From: Acidobacteriota bacterium
GTDB taxonomy: Bacteria > Acidobacteriota > UBA6911 > RPQK01
Length of the DNA stretch: 6,230 nt
NCBI GenBank assembly: GCA_003819755.1
Contig: RPQK01000479.1
Location: 1 to 6,230, forward strand
Direction of reading: 5' to 3'
Shown: in pieces, positions 1-5,244 of the stretch
Position numbering within the stretch: position 1 is the stretch's first letter
Layout: each line of letters begins with the position of its first letter
Program-made: the position numbers and the translations under genes
Notes under the pieces: model-generated
The model's input: the letters and a program-made list of their open reading frames with translations, nothing else
Told to the model about the DNA's origin: nothing
The model's database searches: none

Positions 1-71
1 CCTTCCGTTTCAGCAATCGCCCGGGCATGATGACCGGCGACCGCCCCTGTTCCGATAATGGCTGCTTTCAT
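1..71 (-). CDS. Gfo/Idh/MocA-type NAD(P)-dependent oxidoreductase, N-terminus only (partial)
   Basis: Only the first 23 codons lie in the window; the gene continues beyond position 1. Read on the minus strand they begin MKAAIIGTGAVAGHHARAI, a beta strand followed by the glycine-rich turn GTGAVAGHHA. The G-x-G-x-x-x-x-x-H pattern with a small residue before the histidine is typical of the NAD(P)-binding Rossmann fold at the extreme N-terminus of Gfo/Idh/MocA dehydrogenases, which oxidise or reduce sugars, inositols and related polyols. A weak purine-rich site (GGGGA, about 7 nt before the ATG, near 78-82) supports this start. The gene follows the aminotransferase in the same direction after 76 nt, so the two may share a transcript, although a large inverted repeat lies in the gap. 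The substrate cannot be inferred from this fragment. Other Rossmann dehydrogenases remain possible. Confidence 0.72.
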   Translation of the reverse strand, partial: MKAAIIGTGAVAGHHARAIAETE

Positions 72-85
72 AGTGTTTCCCCGGT

Positions 86-153
86 TGCTGAGAGGGCAGG
101 TAACTGGTCGGGAGGGCCGGCCCGCTCCCGATCAGTTACCTGCCCTCTCAGCA
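86..153. repeat. 29-bp near-perfect inverted repeat (hairpin), REP-like or terminator-like
   Basis: Positions 86-114 pair with 125-153 over 29 bp with one exception: 107/132 is G opposite T, a wobble pair in plus-strand RNA and a C-A mismatch in minus-strand RNA. The 10-nt loop (115-124) sits in a GGCCGGCC-type palindrome. The structure lies between two minus-strand genes, and its right arm contains the last codon and the TGA stop (148-150) of the aminotransferase. No run of T follows the stem on either strand, so it does not look like a standard intrinsic terminator. It could be a REP or MITE-like palindromic element, a factor-assisted terminator, or an mRNA 3'-end stabiliser. No second copy is present in this window. 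Confidence 0.85.
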
Positions 154-1323
154 CTTGCTCAACGCTCTCCTGATATTTCGTGCCGCTTGCTTGATCCGGT
201 GCTCGTTTTCGACCAGTGCCAGCCTGACCCATCCTTCCCCGGCTTCACCGAAACCTATACCCGGTGCGACCGCGACCTCCGCTTCAGCGAGCAGGAACCG
301 GGTGAAATCGAATGAGGTCATCCGCCCCCGTAGCTGGTCCGGAACCGGCGCCCAGACAAAAAGCGTCCCGCGCGGAGGCGTAATAGGCCAGCCGGCCTGT
401 TCGAAGTTTCGAATCAGGCAATCGCGGCGATCCTGGTAGGTGCCGGAGATCGTCTGCACTTCATCGTCGCAGTCCCGGAGGGCGACGGCCGCGGCGATCT
501 GGATCGGCTGGAACATCCCGTAGTCGTAATAGCTTTTCAGCCGGCGCAGCTTGTTTAGCACAGGCGCGTGGCCGGAGCAGAAGCCGACCCGCCAACCGGC
601 CATGCTGTAGCCCTTGGTCAGGGAATAGAATTCCAGAGCCGTTTCTTTGGCCCCCGGCACTTGGAGTACGCTGGGAGCTTTATAGTTGTCGTAGACCAGA
701 TCGGCATATGCGAAGTCGTGAATCAGGAGAAGGTTATGATTCCGGGCAAAGGCGACAGCCTTTGAGAAGAACTCGAGATCCACGCATGCGGTTGTCGGGT
801 TGTTGGGATACGAAATGATCAACGTGCGCGGCCGCGGCTCGACGGAGCTCAGGGCGGCTTCGGCCGCCGGGAGCAACTTCTCGGGATCGGCGGGGAGAAG
901 GACGGGGACCGCCCGGGCGAGCTGTACCGCGAAGCGATGTATCGGATAGCAGGGGGTCGTCACCAGAACGTGTTCCCCGGGCTCGGTAATCGCGAGAATA
1001 AGGTGATTAAAGCCTTCCTTGGCCCCTAACGTGAGGAGCACTTCCTTATCCGGGTCAAGGTCCACGTCGTACTTGCGCTTATACCAGTAGGCCAGTTCGC
1101 GCCGGACTCCCGGAATTCCTCGCGAGACGGAGTATCGATGATTTCGCGGATCCAGAACCGCTTGCCGGAGCTTCTCCACGACCGGCGCCGGCGTGGGAAT
1201 ATCCGGATTACCCATCCCGAAGTCGATAATGTCGTGGCCCTGGACCCGGGCCTCATATTTCAGCCGGTTGGTTTCATCGAAGATATAAACCGGCAAGGTG
1301 TCGACGATCGATGCTCTTTCCAT
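148..1323 (-). CDS. alaC: Class I/II PLP-dependent aminotransferase, AlaC/YfdZ type (probable glutamate-pyruvate transaminase)
   Basis: This 391-residue protein is complete and of the length usual for fold-type I aminotransferases. The N-terminal stretch (LPVYIFD at 10-16, DFGMGNPDIPTP at 34-45, YSVSRGIPGVRR at 64-75) closely resembles what I remember of E. coli AlaC (YfdZ). The cofactor pocket is intact: GAKEG at 100-104 and YPNNP at 172-176 (the Asn contacting PLP), D203 and Y206 in IHDFAY (pyridine nitrogen and ring hydroxyl), the Schiff-base lysine K237 in SLTKGYSMAGWR, R245 for phosphate, and R367 in WVRLAL for the substrate carboxylate. AlaC transfers the amino group between glutamate and pyruvate in the cytoplasm. 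Relatives annotated as LL-diaminopimelate or methionine aminotransferase share this fold, so the substrate is inferred. The ATG is preceded by GGGAGG about 3 nt upstream. The gene diverges from sucC, with a consensus -10 box in the gap. Confidence 0.9.
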   Translation of the reverse strand: MERASIVDTLPVYIFDETNRLKYEARVQGHDIIDFGMGNPDIPTPAPVVEKLRQAVLDPRNHRYSVSRGIPGVRRELAYWYKRKYDVDLDPDKEVLLTLGAKEGFNHLILAITEPGEHVLVTTPCYPIHRFAVQLARAVPVLLPADPEKLLPAAEAALSSVEPRPRTLIISYPNNPTTACVDLEFFSKAVAFARNHNLLLIHDFAYADLVYDNYKAPSVLQVPGAKETALEFYSLTKGYSMAGWRVGFCSGHAPVLNKLRRLKSYYDYGMFQPIQIAAAVALRDCDDEVQTISGTYQDRRDCLIRNFEQAGWPITPPRGTLFVWAPVPDQLRGRMTSFDFTRFLLAEAEVAVAPGIGFGEAGEGWVRLALVENEHRIKQAARNIRRALSKC

Positions 1324-1402
1324 TTTCCTCCCAGTCCAGTTGCCTGCTGCCCGTGGACCTCTACCGCCATCCGTAACATGTTCGCTCTGCTTGAAAACGC
1401 CG

Positions 1403-1432
1403 ATTATATCGTGTTTGATAAAGGGTAATGAA
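1403..1432 (-). promoter_or_regulatory. Candidate sigma-70 promoter of the aminotransferase gene
   Basis: On the minus strand a perfect TATAAT lies at 1408-1403. It is preceded, after an 18-nt spacer, by TTCATT (1432-1427), a weak -35 box that overlaps the sucC start codon on the other strand. Transcription would begin near 1396 and give a leader of about 70 nt before the aminotransferase ATG. The perfect -10 in an otherwise GC-rich gap is the main evidence; the -35 matches only 3 of 6 consensus bases. The sucC promoter must use the same short gap: TTGAAA at 1391-1396 with TTTGAT at 1414-1419 (17-nt spacer) is a possible plus-strand box pair, but it would give an almost leaderless sucC message. 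Confidence 0.4.
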
Positions 1433-2585
1433 AATTCATGAGTACCAGGCCAAGAGCATACTGAAGCAGTTTGGCGTTAAGGTCCCAGAGGGGAAAGTCG
1501 TCCAGACGGCCGAAGAGGCCTATGAGGTGACCAGGAAGTTTGGCCCGCCGGTGGCCGTAAAAGCCCAGATCCATGCCGGAGGCAGGGGGAAGGGGGGCGG
1601 CATCAAACTGGTTAAATCGCCGGAAGAGGCGGAAACAGCAGCCAGGCGCATGCTCGGAAGCAAGCTGGTCACGCCGCAAACTGGACCGGAGGGCAGACAG
1701 GTCCGGCGCCTCCTGATCGAGAAAGGACAGTCGATCAAAAAGGAGTACTACCTGGGAATCGTCATTGACCGCAGCCAGGAAAAACCGGTGATTATGGCGA
1801 GCAGCGAAGGGGGCGTGGAGATCGAGGAGGTGGCCAGCCGCAGCCCTGAGTTAATTCTGAAAGTGCACGTGGATCCCTGCGTGGGCTTCCTGTCGTTTCA
1901 GGGCCGGCAGCTGGGATTTGGCCTGGGTTTGGATGGGAAACTGGCCGGCCGCTTCGGCCAGTTTGTAGTCGGCCTTTACGACGCTTTTCGGGGCACGGAT
2001 GCTTCGTTGGCCGAAATCAACCCGCTGATCCTGACCACGGATGGCGAGTTTCTGGCGCTCGATGCCAAGATGAATTTCGACGACAACGCCCTGTTTCGCC
2101 ATCCCGAAATCGCCGAGTTCCGCGACTTCGAGGAGGAAGAACCCCTCGAAATTCAGGCGTCCCGCTTTGGTCTAAACTACATCAAACTCGATGGGAACGT
2201 CGGCTGTATGGTCAACGGGGCGGGTTTGGCGATGGCGACGATGGACATCATCAAACTCTGGGGCGGGAGCCCGGCAAATTTTCTTGACGTCGGGGGAGGC
2301 GCGAGCACCGAGCAGGTCAGAAATGCTTTCAAGATCCTCGTCGCCGATCAGAGCGTTAAAGCGGTCCTGATAAATATCTTCGGTGGGATCATGCGTTGCG
2401 ACATGGTTGCGAACGGGGTCGTCCAGGCGATCAAAGACGTCGGTGTCAACATTCCCATGGTGGTGCGACTGGAAGGGACTAACGTGGAGGAGGGCCGCGA
2501 AGTTCTGAGGAATTCGGGTCTGAACTTTCAGCTGGCTTCAGGAATGGCCGACGCCGCAGAGAAAGTGTGCGCGGCTGCGAAATAG
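1428..2585 (+). CDS. sucC: Succinyl-CoA synthetase (succinate-CoA ligase, ADP/GDP-forming) subunit beta
   Basis: The beta subunit of the TCA-cycle enzyme that converts succinyl-CoA and NDP plus phosphate to succinate, CoA and NTP, working with the SucD alpha subunit encoded next. The 385 residues match the family length (E. coli 388). The N-terminal ATP-grasp domain is clear: MKIHEYQAK at the start, K45 and the nucleotide loop [10 protein letters not shown] at 49-58, [10 protein letters not shown] at 127-136, then EINPL at 196-200 and LDAKM at 211-215, whose N198 and D212 align with the Mg-binding residues of E. coli SucC. The C-terminal CoA-ligase domain holds [20 protein letters not shown] (250-269), FLDVGGGA (285-292), [11 protein letters not shown] (315-325) and VVRLEGTN (345-352). 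Start choice follows the conserved MKIHEYQ opening. The only purine run upstream is AAAGGG, just 2 nt from the ATG, which is unusually close. Confidence 0.97.
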   Translation: MKIHEYQAKSILKQFGVKVPEGKVVQTAEEAYEVTRKFGPPVAVKAQIHAGGRGKGGGIKLVKSPEEAETAARRMLGSKLVTPQTGPEGRQVRRLLIEKGQSIKKEYYLGIVIDRSQEKPVIMASSEGGVEIEEVASRSPELILKVHVDPCVGFLSFQGRQLGFGLGLDGKLAGRFGQFVVGLYDAFRGTDASLAEINPLILTTDGEFLALDAKMNFDDNALFRHPEIAEFRDFEEEEPLEIQASRFGLNYIKLDGNVGCMVNGAGLAMATMDIIKLWGGSPANFLDVGGGASTEQVRNAFKILVADQSVKAVLINIFGGIMRCDMVANGVVQAIKDVGVNIPMVVRLEGTNVEEGREVLRNSGLNFQLASGMADAAEKVCAAAK

Positions 2586-2600
2586 AGGAAGAGGGCATAA

Positions 2601-3482
2601 ATGGCTATTTGGGTCGACGAGACGACGCGGGTGGTGGTTCAAGGCATAACGGGAAAAGAAGGCTCTTTTCATGCTGTGAAGTGCCGTGAATACGGGACAA
2701 AAGTCGTGGCGGGCGTCACTCCCGGCAAGGGAGGAATCGTCCATGAAGGAATCCCGGTTTTCAATACGATCCGGGAGGCCGTGGCCAAGGAAGGGGCGAA
2801 CACCTCTCTCGTGTTTGTGCCGCCCCCATTCGCGGCCGATGCCGTGATGGAATCGGTAGATGCGGGAGTCGAGCTCGTGGTGTGCATCACCGAGGGAGTT
2901 CCCACCTTCGATGCGCTTCGCGTACGGAGCTTCATGCGAGGGAAAACGACCCGACTGATCGGCCCCAACTGTCCAGGCATCATTTCCCCGGGAAAAAGCA
3001 AGGTCGGGATCATGCCGGGCCACATCCACAAAGAGGGCCGCGTCGGGTGTATTTCGAGAAGCGGGACTCTGACCTATGAAGCTGTCGGGCAGTTGACGGC
3101 TCTCGGTATTGGACAAAGCACCTGCATCGGGATTGGGGGTGACCCGGTCATCGGGACCGGGTTCATCGATGCTCTTAAGGCGTTCAAAGCGGACCCGTAC
3201 ACCGACGCCGTGGTGATGATTGGAGAAATAGGCGGTTCTGCCGAAGAGGAAGCGGCTGATTACATTCGGGCGGAGTTTGGTAAACCGGTCGTTGGATTTG
3301 TCGCCGGCCAGACCGCTCCCCCCGGCCGCCGTATGGGTCACGCCGGAGCGATCATTTCGCAGGGGAAGGGCACTGCCGCCGAGAAGATGGAGAAGATGAA
3401 GCAGGCGGGCATCCGGGTTGTTCAGAGCCCCGCCGACATCGGAGTCGCAATTCGGGAAGTGCTGGAACGCCTGCCGGCTTGA
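2601..3482 (+). CDS. sucD: Succinyl-CoA synthetase subunit alpha
   Basis: The alpha subunit binds CoA and carries the phosphohistidine intermediate of succinyl-CoA synthetase. The 293 residues match the family (E. coli 289). The CoA-binding Rossmann domain opens with [16 protein letters not shown] (11-26) and [12 protein letters not shown] (34-45), followed by [10 protein letters not shown] (95-104), [10 protein letters not shown] (121-130) and SRSGTLTYE (152-160). The ligase domain contains [14 protein letters not shown] (177-190), E209 in GEIGG, and H247 in [11 protein letters not shown], which aligns with the phosphorylated histidine of E. coli SucD. All key residues are intact. It starts 15 nt after the sucC stop, with GAGGG at 2591-2595 and a 5-nt spacer, so the two subunits should be co-transcribed. 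A long repeat hairpin follows the stop and may mark the end of the sucCD message. Confidence 0.97.
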   Translation: MAIWVDETTRVVVQGITGKEGSFHAVKCREYGTKVVAGVTPGKGGIVHEGIPVFNTIREAVAKEGANTSLVFVPPPFAADAVMESVDAGVELVVCITEGVPTFDALRVRSFMRGKTTRLIGPNCPGIISPGKSKVGIMPGHIHKEGRVGCISRSGTLTYEAVGQLTALGIGQSTCIGIGGDPVIGTGFIDALKAFKADPYTDAVVMIGEIGGSAEEEAADYIRAEFGKPVVGFVAGQTAPPGRRMGHAGAIISQGKGTAAEKMEKMKQAGIRVVQSPADIGVAIREVLERLPA

Positions 3483-3485
3483 ACT

Positions 3486-3585
3486 AGAAAAGACCCCAAG
3501 GACCTCAAGGACCTCAAGGACAAGAAAGACACTTGAGCTCGTCCTTGTTGTCCTTGGGGTCCTTGAGGTCCGTGAGGTCCTTTCT
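3486..3585. repeat. Inverted pair of 9-nt tandem-repeat arrays (5 + 5 units) forming a long hairpin
   Basis: The left arm (3486-3530) is five 9-nt units with consensus CTCAAGGAC: AGAAAAGAC, CCCAAGGAC, CTCAAGGAC twice, and AAGAAAGAC. The right arm (3541-3585) is five units of the reverse complement, consensus GTCCTTGAG: GTCCTTGTT, GTCCTTGGG, GTCCTTGAG, GTCCGTGAG, GTCCTTTCT. The arms pair over 45 positions with about six mismatches, around a 10-nt loop (3531-3540) holding GAGCTC. The element fills most of the 104-nt gap between sucD and the DUF2905 gene. Transcribed, it would form a long stem that could stabilise the sucCD 3' end or attenuate read-through; there is no clean T-tract. Its last units contribute GAGGT (3574-3578), 8 nt before the ATG at 3587, the likely ribosome-binding site of the next gene. 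Confidence 0.88.
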
Positions 3586-3586
3586 C

Positions 3587-3796
3587 ATGGGTAAGCTTTT
3601 CATGGCCCTCGGGCTGGCCCTGTTTTTCATTGGCCTGATCCTCACCCTGATGCCGAACATCCGCTTGGGGCGGCTTCCGGGCGACATCGTGATCCGCCGT
3701 GAGAACTGGACCGTCTTCATCCCGATTGTAACGACCATCCTGCTCAGTGTCTTCTTGACCCTGCTGCTCTGGGTTATCTCGCTGTGGCGCAGGTAA
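3587..3796 (+). CDS. DUF2905 family small membrane protein
   Basis: A 69-residue protein with two hydrophobic helices (about 2-22 and 43-66) separated by the conserved-looking loop RLGRLPGDIVIRRENW (26-41). The order helix, then G-R-L-P-G-D-I-V-I-R-R, then helix is the signature I associate with the DUF2905 family (PF11146), whose usual length is about 65-75 residues. It should sit in the cytoplasmic membrane; the function is unknown. I chose the ATG at 3587 because it gives the family's MG-hydrophobic start and has GAGGT 8 nt upstream. Reading the frame back to a TTG at 3533 would only add 18 residues translated from the repeat array. The stop lies 4 nt before the methyltransferase start, so the two are probably translationally coupled. 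Confidence 0.85.
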   Translation: MGKLFMALGLALFFIGLILTLMPNIRLGRLPGDIVIRRENWTVFIPIVTTILLSVFLTLLLWVISLWRR

Positions 3797-3800
3797 ACCT

Positions 3801-4802
3801 GTGATTCAGTTGCCTGCGCACCCGATTACGTTCGCCGACTTCATGGAGCGGTGCCTGTACGATCCGCACGGTGGATACTACACGTCGGGTCGCCCGGTTT
3901 TCGGCCCTCCCGGCGACTTCTACACCTCGTCTCACACTCACCCCCTCTTCGCGGAGATCCTCGCAGATGCGATCGCCGCTTTGCAGGGCCTGCTCGAGAG
4001 CGCTCCTCCGCTGGACCTGGTGGAGCTTGGACCGGGTGACGGCGTACTGGGGCGCAATATTCTGGCTCATCTAAGCCATGCTCATCCGAAGCTTGCCGGA
4101 AACGTCAGATATTCGCCGGTCGAGCTGAATACGCCGCTACCCAAGCGGATTTGCGGCATTGTCTTTTCGAACGAATTCTTCGATGCCCTTCCGGTCCATC
4201 GCGTTCGAGTGAAGGGTGGAGAACTGCGCGAGTTGTACGTCGAGGCCGACCCGTCCACGGGCGAGATCAGGGAAACGGAAGGCCCCATCAGCGACGACCG
4301 CATTCGAGATTATATGAGGAATGGTTTCGAACGGCGGCGTGAAGGCTGGGACTACGAGGTCAACCTCCGGATGCTTGACTGGCTGGGAGACTTGAATCGC
4401 CGGATCGACAAGGGCTACGTGATCACAATCGATTACGGGTTCCTCAAGGAAGAGTACGAACAGGTCGATCGGGCGGCAGGGACTGTCCTGTCCTACTCCC
4501 GCCACCGGGTTGTGACCGACCCTTACCTTAACCCGGGCCGGCAGGACATTACGGCTCATGTGAATTTCAGCGTACTGATCAAGACCGCCCGGGAGATGGG
4601 TTGGACCGAAAGGCCTCTGAAAAACCAGCGAGAGTTCATGATGGAGTGGGGATTGGCCGAACGTCTGATTCGCGCCGAGCAGTCGTTTCGAAAGCCGAGT
4701 GCGCAAAAGATAGATGAATTGCTGCACCTGAAGCGCCTCCTTCTTCCCGGCGGCATTTCGGACGTGATGAAAGTGCTGCTTCAGGGAATTCGCGTGAAGT
4801 GA
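3801..4802 (+). CDS. SAM-dependent methyltransferase, MidA/NDUFAF7 family (PF02636)
   Basis: The 333 residues carry the whole family pattern: PITFADFMERCLYDPHGGYY (8-27), GDFYTSSHTHPLF (38-50), the SAM-binding motif I LVELGPGDGVLGRNIL (73-88), SNEFFDALPVHRV (123-135), GYVITIDYGF (205-214), LSYSRHRVVTDPY (230-242) and NPGRQDITAHVNFSVL (244-259). Mitochondrial NDUFAF7/MidA methylates an arginine of complex I subunit NDUFS2 during assembly; the substrate of bacterial members is not established, and these genes are common in bacteria. The start is GTG, 4 nt after the DUF2905 stop, with AGG 7 nt upstream inside the end of that gene. It is kept because the family motif begins at residue 8 and the next ATG (3843) would remove it. 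At 333 residues it is slightly short, mainly at the N-terminus. No membrane segment is apparent, so it should be cytoplasmic. Confidence 0.92.
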   Translation: MIQLPAHPITFADFMERCLYDPHGGYYTSGRPVFGPPGDFYTSSHTHPLFAEILADAIAALQGLLESAPPLDLVELGPGDGVLGRNILAHLSHAHPKLAGNVRYSPVELNTPLPKRICGIVFSNEFFDALPVHRVRVKGGELRELYVEADPSTGEIRETEGPISDDRIRDYMRNGFERRREGWDYEVNLRMLDWLGDLNRRIDKGYVITIDYGFLKEEYEQVDRAAGTVLSYSRHRVVTDPYLNPGRQDITAHVNFSVLIKTAREMGWTERPLKNQREFMMEWGLAERLIRAEQSFRKPSAQKIDELLHLKRLLLPGGISDVMKVLLQGIRVK

Positions 4803-4826
4803 GGTCCAGGCGTTCCCGTTGGAAGC

Positions 4827-4855
4827 TTGCGACCCAGTCCCCTTCGTCGTAAAAT
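4827..4855 (+). promoter_or_regulatory. Candidate sigma-70 promoter for the small membrane protein
   Basis: TTGCGA (4827-4832, 4 of 6 consensus) and TAAAAT (4850-4855, 5 of 6) are separated by exactly 17 nt. Transcription would begin near 4862, giving a leader of about 15 nt to the ATG at 4878. This would let the small gene be expressed independently of the methyltransferase, which ends at 4802. Based on box match and spacing alone. Confidence 0.45.
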
Positions 4856-4877
4856 CACTCACGTAATGGGAACTGGA

Positions 4878-5042
4878 ATGACCGTCCTCATCGTTATCTG
4901 GGTGATCTCGCTGCTGGTCTTTGCTCTGGTCTACCGGAAGCCGGGTTATCGGAACTCCGGCGCGATGGTGAGGCTTTACCCAGCTATCCCGAAAGCGGCG
5001 GCTCCCAGCCACGATACGCAGAAAACCGACCAGGCCGCCTGA
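4878..5042 (+). CDS. Hypothetical small single-pass membrane protein
   Basis: I do not recognise this protein. From the ATG at 4878 it has 54 residues: one strongly hydrophobic helix (TVLIVIWVISLLVFALVY, about 2-19), then a short polar tail with KPGYRNSG, MVRLYP and an alanine-, lysine- and aspartate-containing end. The positive residues directly after the helix suggest the tail stays in the cytoplasm. The same frame is open further up, with an ATG at 4866 (58 residues) and a TTG at 4827. I prefer 4878 because GGGAACTGGA just upstream gives a weak ribosome-binding site and because the candidate promoter boxes at 4827-4855 would place transcription start near 4862. It lies 75 nt after the methyltransferase. 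The clear membrane helix argues for a real gene, but shortness leaves doubt. Confidence 0.5.
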   Translation: MTVLIVIWVISLLVFALVYRKPGYRNSGAMVRLYPAIPKAAAPSHDTQKTDQAA

Positions 5043-5070
5043 TCGCAACCTTTGGGATGCGGCTTGCGTC

Positions 5071-5100
5071 TTGAACTTAGGACCACCCGTAAAGTATTAA
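5071..5100 (+). promoter_or_regulatory. Weak candidate plus-strand promoter upstream of the tRNA/ypdA region
   Basis: TTGAAC (5071-5076) and TATTAA (5095-5100), each 4 of 6 consensus, are 18 nt apart in an AT-rich patch. A transcript from here would run antisense through the tRNA-Val gene before reaching ypdA, with a leader of about 135 nt. It is listed because no better plus-strand promoter for ypdA is visible; chance similarity is quite possible. Confidence 0.2.
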
Positions 5101-5125
5101 TCAGCAAGCGGTGAAAGTGGGGGAG

Positions 5126-5202
5126 TGGTGGGCGATACTGGGTTCGAACCAGTGACCTCCGCCGTGTGAAGACGGCGCTCTAACCAGCTGAGCTAATCGC
5201 CC
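5126..5202 (-). tRNA. tRNA-Val (anticodon CAC)
   Basis: Read on the minus strand the 77 nt fold as a complete cloverleaf. The acceptor stem is GGGCGAT paired with ATCGCCC (7 bp). The D arm is GCTC/GAGC with loop AGCTGGTTA. The anticodon stem is CCGTC/GGCGG (one G-T pair) with the 7-nt loop TTCACAC, placing U at 33 and anticodon CAC at 34-36, which reads the valine codon GUG. The variable loop is AGGTC. The T arm is ACTGG/CCAGT with loop TTCGAAC, and A73 is followed by an encoded CCA (5128-5126). It is transcribed from the strong promoter just upstream. It is the only RNA gene seen here and is convergent with the small membrane protein gene. No obvious terminator with a T-tract follows its 3' end. 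Confidence 0.97.
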
Positions 5203-5214
5203 TGAAGAATCGTT

Positions 5215-5244
5215 ATTTTATTCACCCCGAGTGTTTGGTGTCAA
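5215..5244 (-). promoter_or_regulatory. Sigma-70 promoter of tRNA-Val
   Basis: On the minus strand a perfect TTGACA (5244-5239) is followed after 18 nt by TAAAAT (5220-5215, 5 of 6 consensus). The expected start near 5208 is about 6 nt before the mature tRNA 5' end at 5202, a normal distance for a tRNA gene. The -35 box ends directly against the ypdA start codon (ATG 5245-5247) on the other strand, so polymerase at this promoter would cover the beginning of ypdA. Confidence 0.75.

Noticed and set aside
58..315. Plus-strand open frames around the inverted repeat and the aminotransferase 3' end
   Set aside because: They overlap the antisense of two well-supported genes and read straight through the palindrome. 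No coding features were seen.
2538..3341. A 267-codon open frame on the minus strand opposite sucD
   Set aside because: It lies wholly across sucD and the sucC end, which have intact catalytic motifs. The translation has no recognisable fold and is rich in His, Arg and Asp in the way expected from antisense reading of GC-rich codons.
3486..3585. The paired arrays as a CRISPR or an intrinsic terminator
   Set aside because: Units are 9 nt with no unique spacers, so it is not CRISPR. No T-tract follows the stem, so a classical terminator is not supported, though a role at the 3' end of sucCD is still possible.
3533..3586. An upstream TTG start extending the DUF2905 protein by 18 residues
   Set aside because: The extension is a translation of the 9-nt repeat units (Ser/Leu-rich), lacks a ribosome-binding site, and would put a polar segment before the family's normal MG-hydrophobic start.
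4137..5048. A 303-codon open frame on the minus strand opposite the methyltransferase and small membrane protein
   Set aside because: It is a shadow of the MidA-family gene, whose plus-strand motifs are complete. The antisense translation shows no domain and no plausible ribosome-binding site.
5043..5125. A terminator between the small membrane protein gene and the convergent tRNA
   Set aside because: Only a 5-bp CGCAA/TTGCG pairing (5044-5048 with 5064-5068) is visible, with a poor inner stem and no T-run, too weak to call.
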